From assembly GCF_902859825.1 (NCBI RefSeq), contig NZ_CADIKB010000020.1, forward strand, positions 54,474 to 118,473: a stretch of 64,000 bases of DNA. The letters run 5' to 3'. The notes under the pieces were generated by a model, which was not told the DNA's origin, searched no databases, and saw only the letters and a list, made by a program, of their open reading frames with translations. The stretch is from Paraburkholderia phenoliruptrix (GTDB taxonomy: Bacteria > Pseudomonadota > Gammaproteobacteria > Burkholderiales > Burkholderiaceae). The position numbers and the translations under genes are program-made. Position 1 is the stretch's first letter, and each line of letters begins with the position of its first letter. Positions 34,550-43,037 of this stretch are shown one piece after another.

Positions 34550-34640
34550 CCGAATCGCTCGCTTAAGGAATGAATCGGCGTCATTTTGCCCGCTTTATCA
34601 AGGACGAGTGAGGAAAGGGTGGCGTGAGCTGCTGAAAAGA

Positions 34641-34672
34641 AAAAGCCCGCGTTCGCGAGGAAGCGGGCTTCT
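34641..34672 (-). terminator. Rho-independent terminator after the porin gene
   Basis: AAGCCCGC (34643-34650) and GCGGGCTT (34663-34670) form the stem with a 12-base loop. Read on the minus strand, the stem is followed by TTTTTCTTTT. It lies about 80 bp beyond the porin stop and before the LysR gene. Confidence 0.9.
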
Positions 34673-34750
34673 TGGGATTGAAGGGATGCGGCGCGGCATC
34701 TGGCGCGGCGGGCGGCTCGCGGCCGGTCAGTCGCGCTTGAGCTGCGACGC

Positions 34751-35836
34751 CTAGAACTTCGCGCGCAGGCCGACGCCGTACGTGTTGCCGCTCGACTGGT
34801 TGCTGATGTGGTCGTAGAGATAAGCGGCGTAGACATCCGTACGCTTCGAGAGCGGATAGTCGTAGCCGACCGCGGCGGTCTGGCGCGTCTGGTCGAAGCC
34901 GCCGCCGTCGCGCGAGTACGCGTACGAGGCCATCACCGTGCCCGGGCCCACCGGCACCGACACGCCGCCCTGCGCCGTGTTCACGTGCCAGCTCGTGAGC
35001 GTCTGGTCGTTGTGAGTGTACATGTACTGGCCGAACAGCTTCACGTACTTCAGGTCGTACGAGACGCCGAGCTGCGCGACGCTTTGCGCCTTCAGGCCCG
35101 GCACGCCCGACGAATCGAAGCTGCCCAGATCGCCCGGCGTATTGTTGAAGTTCACGTACTGGTAGACCGCCGTCGCCGCGAACGGGCCGTGGAAATACAG
35201 CACCTGGCCGCTCCACTTCTTCGCGCCGTTCTGCGTCGTGTTGCCCAGCGCGTACATCGCGCTCGCCGACAGGCCGTTGAAGTTCGGCGACTGGTACTGC
35301 ACCGCATTGTTCCAGCCGGAGTCGCCGGTCACGCCCTGATCGGTCGAGTAGGTCGGGAACGTGCCGAGGCCGAGGTACACGTGGTAGACCATCGGCGAAA
35401 AGACGTACGAGTCGATGAACGGATTGAACAGAATCGTCGAGACGAACAGTTCCGTCGTCAGGCGGCCCGCCGTGACCGTGCCGTACGGCGATTCGATACC
35501 GACATAGGCATTGCGCGAGAACGTCGTGTCGCCGGTAAAGCGTCCGTACTGGCCGTTCTGCGCGCGGAAGAAGCCTTCCAGCGTAAAGATCGCCTTGTAG
35601 CCGTTGCCGAGATCCTCAGCCCCCTTCAAGCCCCAGTACGACGTCGACATACCACCGCCGGACACCTGCACCGCGGTCTTGCCGCCCGGGAATTTCTGCG
35701 CGCCGACCCATTCGTCGACCTGACCGTAAAGCTGCACGCTCGATTGAGCGAAAGCGGACGATGCGCTCGCCAGCAAAGCCGCACACGCGGTTGCCTTCAA
35801 GGTGGTCTTCAGCGCACGGCTGATGCTTGTTTTCAT
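34751..35836 (-). CDS. Gram-negative porin (OmpC-like, Burkholderiaceae type)
   Basis: 361 residues with a clear signal peptide (MKTSISRALKTTLKATACAA and onward to SSAFA, then QSSVQLYGQVDEWVG). The mature protein starts with the SVQLYGxVD strand characteristic of this porin family and continues as alternating amphipathic beta strands, with GFFRAQNGQYGR, TYSTDQGVTGDSG and the C-terminal strand ending in phenylalanine (YGVGLRAKF), the outer-membrane assembly signal. It should form a trimeric outer-membrane channel. GGAG lies 6 bp before the ATG. A long upstream region with an AT-rich inverted repeat suggests regulated expression. Confidence 0.95.
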   Translation of the reverse strand: MKTSISRALKTTLKATACAALLASASSAFAQSSVQLYGQVDEWVGAQKFPGGKTAVQVSGGGMSTSYWGLKGAEDLGNGYKAIFTLEGFFRAQNGQYGRFTGDTTFSRNAYVGIESPYGTVTAGRLTTELFVSTILFNPFIDSYVFSPMVYHVYLGLGTFPTYSTDQGVTGDSGWNNAVQYQSPNFNGLSASAMYALGNTTQNGAKKWSGQVLYFHGPFAATAVYQYVNFNNTPGDLGSFDSSGVPGLKAQSVAQLGVSYDLKYVKLFGQYMYTHNDQTLTSWHVNTAQGGVSVPVGPGTVMASYAYSRDGGGFDQTRQTAAVGYDYPLSKRTDVYAAYLYDHISNQSSGNTYGVGLRAKF

Positions 35837-36408
35837 GGATTCTCCAGTCTTTGTCAAAAAGGTGTGGCTGTGCGAAAGGGCAAGCTCGCGCGAACCATTG
35901 TTGTTGTCCGTCTGATCGTCGAGCCAATCTGGGCGGGACCATCTTTGCGGACCATTTTTATAAACAAAAATATGGCTGGTTATTGCGGGTATATCAGTCC
36001 GATTAGTTTTGTCGCTTATCGGCCTGCTAAAGGCCTTGCCATGCACGGGGTCGCGGTACTGCGGCAGGCGCTCCTGCTCGCGCAAAGCAGCGCCGCCATG
36101 AGTCAGCCGGTCAATAACGCATCAGATGACATGCCGATGACGCGTCGCCGCATAAACGCCACGATTTGACGACGCCAGGCCGTTTGTTGCCGAGTATTTT
36201 TCAAAAAAGTGTGGCGTCGATACGTCAATTGGAGAACGCAGTTTCGGCGGCGCGTGGCAGTGAATCGAGATGTAATGCGCGCAAGAAGCCAATTGAAAGG
36301 ATGGGTGGCGGCGGAAGGTGGGAAGTAATAGGCGTTCAGAAGCGCCCGGCGCAGGCGCAAACGCGCCGCCTCCCAGTGAGGCGCGCGACCCAAGCCGGGA
36401 ACCGGCTT
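35837..36408. promoter_or_regulatory. Long porin upstream region with an AT-rich inverted repeat
   Basis: No gene is evident in this ~570 bp. Around 35952-35975 the sequence is strongly AT-rich and symmetric, with outer arms CCATTTTTAT and CAAAAATATGG; this could be a regulator site or carry the porin promoter (minus strand). A smaller hairpin-capable GGCCTGCTAAAGGCC is at about 36020-36034. The distal part looks featureless. Confidence 0.45.
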
Positions 36409-36852
36409 CTAGTTGCGGTAAGGGGAACCTTCGGGCGGGCGGCCGTCGTCGGCCTGGCGCTGCATGGTGCGCAGCGAACTGCGTTCTTCGTTGTAGCGCG
36501 CGACGTCGGCCCGAATCGAGCCCGAGCGCACCGGCGCATTGGACTGCGGCCGTTGTCCGGGGCGCGACTCGGCGCTGACCTGCGTGATGACGCCGCGGTA
36601 AGGGATGCCACCGCGGCCTTCGCCCGGATAAGCGCCCGGCCCGGCCACCCGGCGAATGTTCGAGTCCGGCTTGGCAGGGCGTTGAAAGCCGCGGCCGACG
36701 TCGCGATTGACGTAGCTGCCATGGCCGTACGTATCGACGAAAAAACGCGCGCCGCCGGGCAGCGCGCCGGGGCCTTTCGCATAGGCGAACGAGCACAGCG
36801 CGACGATCAGCGCGCCCCACAACCAGTGCTTCGTTCTCGACAACCCGTCCAC
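36409..36852 (-). CDS. Small secreted or periplasmic protein of unknown function
   Basis: I do not recognise this family. From a GTG at 36852 the product is ~147 residues with a good signal peptide (LSRTKHWLWGALIVALCSFAYA). The mature part is Gly/Pro/Arg-rich and low in structure (KGPGALPGGARFFVDTYGHG, VNRDVGRGFQRP), then a charged C-terminal region with DVARYNEERSSLRTMQRQ. An ATG at 36957 would add 35 basic residues in front of the signal peptide, which is unlikely to be correct. No gene on the same strand is close. Codon bias matches the neighbours, supporting a real gene. Confidence 0.6.
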   Translation of the reverse strand: MDGLSRTKHWLWGALIVALCSFAYAKGPGALPGGARFFVDTYGHGSYVNRDVGRGFQRPAKPDSNIRRVAGPGAYPGEGRGGIPYRGVITQVSAESRPGQRPQSNAPVRSGSIRADVARYNEERSSLRTMQRQADDGRPPEGSPYRN

Positions 36853-37149
36853 CCGTGACTCACTTGCCCGAAGACCTGCCTGAAACCCGCCGTTCGAGCT
36901 GCGGCGGACTTGTTGAGGGACGCGCGGGCGCCGCGGACATGCTGCGGCGCGGGGCATTCCCGACGGCCATTGAACGGTAATTTATGGTCGTGGTGAGAGG
37001 GTGTCGAGCCAAAAAGTGTTAGGCCTCCCCCGCTGTTGTAACACCTTGTTACTGCGACGTTTTTCTACGACAGAACCCTTGCGGAAACCGCCTGATAGCG
37101 GTTGCCGGCAAGGCCTCCACCCTTCGCGGAACGCGTAGCAAAAAAGGCG

Positions 37150-37179
37150 GCGATGCACGGTGCATCGCGCGTCTATAGT
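37150..37179 (+). promoter_or_regulatory. Perfect 9-1-9 palindrome followed by a -10-like box
   Basis: GCGATGCAC (37150-37158), a single G, then GTGCATCGC (37160-37168) form a perfect inverted repeat. TATAGT at 37174-37179 follows and could be the -10 box of a promoter firing towards the BASS transporter gene at 37418. The repeat would overlap the -35/spacer region, where repressors commonly bind. Confidence 0.55.
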
Positions 37180-37417
37180 CTCAGCAAGCGGCGCAAATGC
37201 GCTGCGTCGGCGAACCCCGAAAACGCGCTCCAAGCCACCTGCCGCGCGCGCATAAAACCGTGCTCGAATGCGTTGAATGCATCAATCGATTCGGGAAATG
37301 AATTTGCGTTTTCAATCGCTTTAGCGGGACAATACTGGTTTTCCCTGACGTCCATACGCCGCGCTTTGCGCACGCGCCTTGCGTAGAGTCCCGCACCACC
37401 GATTTCGAGAACCCGAC

Positions 37418-38443
37418 ATGGCCCGCCCGAAACTGCTTCCCGACAACTTCACCTTGTGCCTCGTCGGCACCGTGATACTGGCCAGCTTGCTGCCGGTTCA
37501 CGGGCAGGCCGCCGTGGCGTTCGACTGGGTGACGAACGTGGCAGTCGGCCTGCTGTTCTTCCTACACGGCGCGAAGCTTTCGCGGGAAGCGATTATTGCG
37601 GGCGCGACGCACTGGCGTCTGCATATAGTCGTATTGCTCAGCACGTTCGCGCTGTTTCCGCTGCTCGGCCTCGCGCTTAAACCGCTCCTTTCGCCACTTG
37701 TCACGCCGGCGCTCTACGGCGGGATCCTCTTCCTCTGCACGTTGCCGTCGACGGTTCAGTCCTCTATCGCGTTCACGTCCATTGCCAAAGGCAACGTGCC
37801 GGCCGCCGTATGCAGCGCGTCGGCCTCCAGCCTGCTCGGCATCTTCGTCACGCCCGCGCTCGTCAGCGTGCTCGTCACGAATCAGGCGGCGGGCGGTAAC
37901 TCGCCCTGGCACACCATTGGCAATATCGTGCTGCAACTGCTGGTGCCGTTCGTGGCGGGCCAGCTGCTGCGCCCGCTGATCGGCAAATGGATCGAGCGGC
38001 ACCGCGGCGTGCTCAAGTTCGTTGACCAGGGGTCGATTCTGCTCGTGGTGTACGGCGCCTTCAGCGAGTCCGTCACCGAAGGTTTGTGGCACCAGATTCC
38101 GCTCTCCGCGCTCGGCGGCGTGGTGCTCATCAGCGTGGTGCTGCTCGCGCTGGCACTGGCCGTCACGATTGTCGTGAGCAGGCGGCTCGGCTTTTCCCGC
38201 GCGGACCAGATCACGATCATCTTCTGCGGCTCCAAGAAAAGCCTTGCCGCCGGCGTGCCGATGGCCAAGGTCATCTTCGCCTCGCAGGCCGTGGGCGCCG
38301 TCGTGCTCCCGCTGATGCTGTTCCACCAGATCCAGTTGATGGTGTGCGCCGCGCTCGCGCAGCGCTGGGGCGCCCGCGACACCAGCGGGGAGACCCGCGC
38401 CGCCTCGCGCGAGCGGACTGCCGCCGCCGTCGCCCGCCGTTGA
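37418..38443 (+). CDS. Bile acid:sodium symporter (BASS) family transporter
   Basis: 341 residues, almost entirely hydrophobic with about nine or ten helices. The first helices include LCLVGTVILASLLPVHGQAA and VAVGLLFFLHGAKLSREAI, and the family's crossover motifs are recognisable in CTLPSTVQSSIAFTSIAKGN and FCGSKKSLAAGVPMAKVIF, matching the bacterial YfeH/SLC10A7-like branch. Relatives move organic anions with sodium. It ends in a charged basic tail. The start at 37418 follows a conserved N-terminal pattern, with an upstream in-frame ATG at 37379 as alternative. It stands alone, with its own terminator downstream. Confidence 0.9.
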   Translation: MARPKLLPDNFTLCLVGTVILASLLPVHGQAAVAFDWVTNVAVGLLFFLHGAKLSREAIIAGATHWRLHIVVLLSTFALFPLLGLALKPLLSPLVTPALYGGILFLCTLPSTVQSSIAFTSIAKGNVPAAVCSASASSLLGIFVTPALVSVLVTNQAAGGNSPWHTIGNIVLQLLVPFVAGQLLRPLIGKWIERHRGVLKFVDQGSILLVVYGAFSESVTEGLWHQIPLSALGGVVLISVVLLALALAVTIVVSRRLGFSRADQITIIFCGSKKSLAAGVPMAKVIFASQAVGAVVLPLMLFHQIQLMVCAALAQRWGARDTSGETRAASRERTAAAVARR

Positions 38444-38501
38444 GTACGCGCGCAATGCAAATAGGACATTCATAAGCGCCCTCCCTGAGCGTCGTTTTTC
38501 C

Positions 38502-38530
38502 AAAAGCCGCCTTGCGCGGCTTTTGTTATT
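38502..38530 (+). terminator. Rho-independent terminator after the BASS transporter gene
   Basis: AAAAGCCGC (38502-38510) and GCGGCTTTT (38516-38524) form a tight 9-bp stem with a 5-base loop, followed by GTTATTT. The stem's own A/T ends make it potentially bidirectional. Confidence 0.9.
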
Positions 38531-38711
38531 TCACGCGCAAACGCCGCGCTTGTCGCCTCAGCCGGATGGCATAGGACGCGTCTCCGAAATTTCTCGACGG
38601 CTCCGGAAAGCCTCCCGCGCACCATTCCAGTGCAACGCTTCACCAAAACTTCACTTAATTCTTTGCAGCACAAGTCGTTAAGCCGATGGTCCACCGCTAC
38701 GCCTTTCTGCC

Positions 38712-40565
38712 ATGCAACTTCGCTCGCCCTCCCGGTCCGCCGCGCCGCGCATCGAGGAGTTGATCGCCCGGCGTGAGCTGTCCGCCGTCTTTCAGCCCAT
38801 CGTCGACTTCGACGGCGGCGCGATTCTCGGCTACGAAGGTCTGATCCGCGGGCCGGCCGGCACGTCGCTCGAGGCGCCGTTCGCGCTCTTTTCGCAGGCT
38901 CTCGCCGAGGGCTGCGCGATCGAGCTGGAACAGGCCGCCGCGCGCGCGTGCATCGAAGCGTTTGCGCGGCTCGGCTACGACGGCAAGCTCTTTCTCAACT
39001 TCAGCGCGGGCGCGCTGCGGCGCCTTGCCGAGACGCCGGACGACACACTCGCGCTGCTGCGCTACCGCGGCGTGGATCCGCAGCGCATCGTGATCGAGCT
39101 GACCGAGCAAAGCACGATTCCCGACGTCGGCGCCTTTCTCTCTGTGATCGCCGCCCTGCGCACGGCGGGCGCGCAGTTCGCGCTCGACGATTACGGCACG
39201 GCGAACGCCAGCATGAATCTGTGGGTGCGGCTGCAACCGGACGTCGTGAAAATCGACCGCTTTTTTATTCACGACATTGCCTGCGACCCGCTGAAGTTCG
39301 AAGCCGTGCGCGCGATGCAGCACTTTGCGAGCGCGAGCGGCGCGCGGCTCGTGGCCGAAGGCATCGAGAAGGAAGCGGATTTGATCGTCGTGCGCGATAT
39401 GGGAATCGGCTGCGGACAGGGGTTTTTCTTCGGCCGCCCGAACGCGCAACCGGCGCGCACGGTAACCGACGACGCGCGCGACGCGCTGCGCGCCGGTCAC
39501 ATCGCGGTATTTCCCGAAGCGACGCGCACACTCGGCGGCGCGTCGCCCTCGGGCGGCATGGCGTCGGAAAAGATGCTCGTGCACGCGCCTGCACTGCCGC
39601 GCCACGCGACCAATAACGACGTGCTCGAACTCTTCAACCGCCTGCCCGACCTGCACGCGGTTGCCGTGGTCGAGCGTGACGAGCCTGTTGCGCTCATCAA
39701 CCGCCGCAGTTTCATGGACCGCTACGCACTGCCTTACCACCGCGAGCTGTTCGGCAAGCGGCCCTGCCTGCTGTTTGCGAACGCGTCGCCGGTCGTGATC
39801 GAAAAATCCATGACCGTCGAGCAGATGGCCAAGCTGCTCGCCAGTGACGACCAGCGCTATCTCGCGGATGGCTTCGTCATCACCGAAAACGGCAAATATG
39901 CGGGGCTCGGCACCGGCGAAAACCTCGTGCGGGCGGTCACCGAGGTGCGAATCGAAGCGGCGCGCTACGCGAACCCGCTGACATTTCTGCCCGGCAACAT
40001 TCCGATCAGCTCGCACATTGCGCGACTCGTCGGCAATCACGCCGGTTTTTACGCGTGCTATGTGGACCTGAACCACTTCAAGCCCTTCAACGATCAGTAC
40101 GGCTACTGGCAAGGCGACGAAGTGCTGAAATTTGCTGCCGCCGTTCTCGCGGACGTATGCGACCCGATGCGCGACTTTCTCGGCCACGTGGGCGGCGACG
40201 ACTTCCTGATCCTGTTCCAGAGCGACGACTGGCGCGAGCGCGTGCTGCGGGCGATTCACGTGTTCAACGAAGGCGCGCAGCGCTTCTACGCGCCGGACGA
40301 CCGCCTCGCCGGCGGCATCCACGGCGAGGACCGGCGCGGCAATCCGACCTTCTTCGGCTTCGTGACGATGGCGATTGGCTGCGTGCGCGTCGAGCCCGAT
40401 TCCACCGACGGCGCGTCGCTCTACAACAGCGAAGAAATCGCCTCGCTCGCCGCGCTCGCGAAACGCCGCGCGAAGCTGGAGGCGAGCGGCTTTGTGCTGA
40501 TCGGCGCGCAAGAAAGTGTCGCTTTGCTGCGCGGGCAACCCGAAGGCGCCGTGACCACGAACTGA
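38712..40565 (+). CDS. EAL-CBS-GGDEF c-di-GMP turnover protein
   Basis: 617 residues, soluble. The EAL domain comes first: the signature reads EGL (residues 42-44), with the metal and catalytic positions D159-D160 (ALDDYG), K180-I-D (VKIDR) and E216 in VAEGIEKE, so phosphodiesterase activity is plausible though EGL is atypical. A central pair of CBS-like repeats (about 300-415) follows, then a GGDEF domain whose signature is GGDDF (494-498). The RxxD inhibitory site is absent. Order EAL-CBS-GGDEF, with the output domains on both sides of the sensor, suggests nucleotide-gated switching. The gene is followed by a LacI-controlled sugar operon but looks independent. Confidence 0.9.
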   Translation: MQLRSPSRSAAPRIEELIARRELSAVFQPIVDFDGGAILGYEGLIRGPAGTSLEAPFALFSQALAEGCAIELEQAAARACIEAFARLGYDGKLFLNFSAGALRRLAETPDDTLALLRYRGVDPQRIVIELTEQSTIPDVGAFLSVIAALRTAGAQFALDDYGTANASMNLWVRLQPDVVKIDRFFIHDIACDPLKFEAVRAMQHFASASGARLVAEGIEKEADLIVVRDMGIGCGQGFFFGRPNAQPARTVTDDARDALRAGHIAVFPEATRTLGGASPSGGMASEKMLVHAPALPRHATNNDVLELFNRLPDLHAVAVVERDEPVALINRRSFMDRYALPYHRELFGKRPCLLFANASPVVIEKSMTVEQMAKLLASDDQRYLADGFVITENGKYAGLGTGENLVRAVTEVRIEAARYANPLTFLPGNIPISSHIARLVGNHAGFYACYVDLNHFKPFNDQYGYWQGDEVLKFAAAVLADVCDPMRDFLGHVGGDDFLILFQSDDWRERVLRAIHVFNEGAQRFYAPDDRLAGGIHGEDRRGNPTFFGFVTMAIGCVRVEPDSTDGASLYNSEEIASLAALAKRRAKLEASGFVLIGAQESVALLRGQPEGAVTTN

Positions 40566-40601
40566 AAATAAAGCGGCGCCGCCGAACGCCCGCAACAGCG
40601 C

Positions 40602-40715
40602 GTGTTTAGTTGTTTTTACTAAACACCTAAATCTCAGGAATATCCTGTAACTACGGGTATTTACGGGTCCGTTTGGCAGGGATTTATAGCTGTTTTCGCG
40701 CTGTTTTACTATACA
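40602..40715 (+). promoter_or_regulatory. Operator-rich region upstream of the lacI-type gene
   Basis: Three elements precede the LacI-family gene. A perfect 9-bp inverted repeat GTGTTTAGT/ACTAAACAC (40602-40610 and 40618-40626) has a 7-base loop. A perfect 13-bp palindrome CAGGAATATCCTG is at 40635-40647, and TACGGGTATT/TACGGGTCC direct repeats follow. A promoter-like pair TTTATA (40683-40688) and TATACA (40710-40715) lies downstream. The region is also AT-richer than its surroundings. Confidence 0.6.
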
Positions 40716-40767
40716 ATCGCCCGGACCCAAACACCGCGCGGCCGCCCTTGCACGGCCGCCTGCTTCG

Positions 40768-41754
40768 ATGGCGATCACTATTCGCGACGTTGCGCGCGCG
40801 GCCAGCGTGTCGATCGGCACCGTCTCGCGCGCGCTTAAAAACCAGCCCGGCCTGTCCGAGGCGACCCGCGTGCGCGTGGTCGAGGCGGCGCGCGAGCTCG
40901 GCTATGACGCCGCCCAATTGCGTCCGCGCATTCGCCGTCTCACGTTCCTGCTGCACCGGCAGCACAACAATTTCGCCGTCAGCCCGTTTTTCTCGCATGT
41001 ACTGCACGGCGTGGAAGACGCCTGCCGCGAGCGCGGCATCGTGCCGTCCGTGCTGACCGCCGGCCCGACGGAAGACGTGATCCAGCAGATGCGCCTGCAT
41101 GCGCCCGACGCCGTCGCGATTGCCGGCTTTGTCGAACCCGAGACGCTGGCCACGCTTGTCGCCATGCAGCGCCCGCTTGTGCTGATCGACCTGTGGGCGC
41201 CCGGCCTGCGCTCGGTGAATCTCGACAATGCGGCGGGCGCCGCGCTCGCCATGCGGCATCTGTTCGAGCAGGGGCGCAAGCGCGTCGCGTTCATCGGCGG
41301 ATCGCTCGCGCACTTCAGCATCGCGCAGCGCGCGCTCGGCTACCGGCGAGCGTTTTTCGAAGCGGGGCTGCTGTTCGACCCGTCGCTGGAAGTGACGATC
41401 GACGCCGGCCTCGATCCTGACACCGGCGCGGCGCGCGCGATGCAGCAGTTGCTCGATGCGCCCGGCCCGCGCCCGGACGCCGTGTTCGCCTATAACGACG
41501 CCGCCGCGCTCGCGGCGCTGCGCGCCTGCTTCGCGCGCGGTGTACGCGTGCCGGAGGACATCGCCATCATCGGTTTCGACGACATCCCCGCCGCGGCTCA
41601 CGCCACGCCGCCGCTGTCCACCCTTTCTGTCGACAAGGAAGCGCTCGGCCGGCGCGGCGTCGAGCTGCTGCTCGAAGAAACGCCCGCCGAAACGGAAGTG
41701 CGCTTGCCCGTCCATCTCATTGCCCGTGCCAGTACTTTGGTGAAAACGCCATGA
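40768..41754 (+). CDS. LacI family transcriptional regulator
   Basis: 328 residues. The N-terminal helix-turn-helix and hinge are typical (ITIRDVARAASVSIGTVSRA, then ARELGY), followed by the periplasmic-binding-protein-like effector domain (RLTFLLHRQHNNFAVSPFFS, AFIGGSLAHFS, VFAYNDAAALAALRACF, IIGFDDIP). Its TGA overlaps the ATG of the AGE isomerase (ATGA), so regulator and enzymes are in one transcript. It probably senses a sugar and represses its own operon through the palindromes upstream. Confidence 0.95.
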   Translation: MAITIRDVARAASVSIGTVSRALKNQPGLSEATRVRVVEAARELGYDAAQLRPRIRRLTFLLHRQHNNFAVSPFFSHVLHGVEDACRERGIVPSVLTAGPTEDVIQQMRLHAPDAVAIAGFVEPETLATLVAMQRPLVLIDLWAPGLRSVNLDNAAGAALAMRHLFEQGRKRVAFIGGSLAHFSIAQRALGYRRAFFEAGLLFDPSLEVTIDAGLDPDTGAARAMQQLLDAPGPRPDAVFAYNDAAALAALRACFARGVRVPEDIAIIGFDDIPAAAHATPPLSTLSVDKEALGRRGVELLLEETPAETEVRLPVHLIARASTLVKTP

Positions 41755-43037
41755 CGCAAACCGCCACGCCCCACTCCGCCAACGGCGCGCCTGCCGTGCC
41801 GCCCGTCGCCAGTTTCCGCAGCCGCGAGTTTCTGCTCTCGCACATCGAGGACACGCTGCGCTTTTACGCGCCCAATGTGCTCGACCCGAGCGGCGGCTTT
41901 TTCCATTTTTTCCGCGACGACGGCTCGGTCTACGACAAAACCACGCGGCACCTCGTGAGCAGCTGCCGCTATGTCTTCAACTACGCGATGGCGTATCGGC
42001 AGTTCGGCGATCCGAAGCATCTGGAATACGCGCGCCACGGTCTGCGTTTTCTGCGCGACGCGCATTGGGATGCGCAGCACGAAGGCTACGACTGGGAGAT
42101 CGAATGGCGCGACGGCAAAAAGCGCACGCTCGACGGCACGCGCCACTGCTACGGCCTCGCCTTCGTTCTGCTCGCTTACGCCCATGCGGCGATGGCCGGC
42201 ATCGAGGAAGCAAAGCCGATGATCGGCGCGACCTTCGAGCTGATGGAGCACCGCTTCTGGGACGCCGCCGCGGGCCTTTACGCCGACGAAGCGTCGCCGG
42301 AATGGCGCGTGAGTTCCTATCGCGGGCAGAACGCGAACATGCACACCACCGAGGCCCTGCTGGCCGCGCACGAAGCGACCGGCCACCTCGTCTATCTGGA
42401 TCGCGCCGAACGGGTCGCGTCGAACATCACGCTGCGGCAGGCGAAGCTTTCGCAAGGGCTCGTGTGGGAGCACTTTCACGCGGACTGGTCGGTCGACTGG
42501 CACTACAACGAGGAAGACAGCTCGAACATTTTCCGTCCGTGGGGCTTCCAGCCGGGGCATCAGACGGAATGGGCAAAGCTGCTGCTGATTCTCGAGCGTT
42601 ATCGCCCGTTGCCATGGCTTTTGCCGCGCGCAATCGAACTGTTCGACGCCGCAATGACCCACGCGTGGGACGAGGACCACGGCGGCCTTTACTACGGCTT
42701 CGGCCCGGACGGCACCGTGTGCGATCACGACAAGTACTTCTGGGTCCAGGCCGAGACCTTCGCGACGGCCGCGCTGCTCGGCAAGCGCACCGGCAACGAG
42801 CGCTTCTGGGACTGGTACGACGAGATCTGGCGCTATAGCTGGGCGCATTTCGTCGATCACCGATACGGCGCGTGGTATCGCATTCTCACGTGCGACAACC
42901 GCAAGTACAGCGACGAAAAGAGCCCGGCCGGCAAGACCGACTATCACACCATGGGCGCGTGCTACGAGGTGCTCGCGCACGCGCTGCCGGAGGACGCGGC
43001 CGCCGCCGCGGCCGTCTCAGCGGAGCAGGCAAAATGA
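41751..43037 (+). CDS. AGE-family sugar isomerase/epimerase (mannose isomerase-like)
   Basis: 428 residues forming an (alpha/alpha)6 barrel of the N-acylglucosamine 2-epimerase family. Histidine/arginine-rich active-site segments are visible in RGQNANMHTTEALLAAHEAT, the RPWGFQPGHQTEWAKLLL motif and ETFATAALLG. In this family, short proteins without a nucleotide-binding site are often D-mannose isomerases or aldose 2-epimerases, not N-acylglucosamine epimerases. The partner kinase and LacI regulator support sugar catabolism. It overlaps both neighbours by 4 bases. Confidence 0.9.
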   Translation: MTQTATPHSANGAPAVPPVASFRSREFLLSHIEDTLRFYAPNVLDPSGGFFHFFRDDGSVYDKTTRHLVSSCRYVFNYAMAYRQFGDPKHLEYARHGLRFLRDAHWDAQHEGYDWEIEWRDGKKRTLDGTRHCYGLAFVLLAYAHAAMAGIEEAKPMIGATFELMEHRFWDAAAGLYADEASPEWRVSSYRGQNANMHTTEALLAAHEATGHLVYLDRAERVASNITLRQAKLSQGLVWEHFHADWSVDWHYNEEDSSNIFRPWGFQPGHQTEWAKLLLILERYRPLPWLLPRAIELFDAAMTHAWDEDHGGLYYGFGPDGTVCDHDKYFWVQAETFATAALLGKRTGNERFWDWYDEIWRYSWAHFVDHRYGAWYRILTCDNRKYSDEKSPAGKTDYHTMGACYEVLAHALPEDAAAAAAVSAEQAK

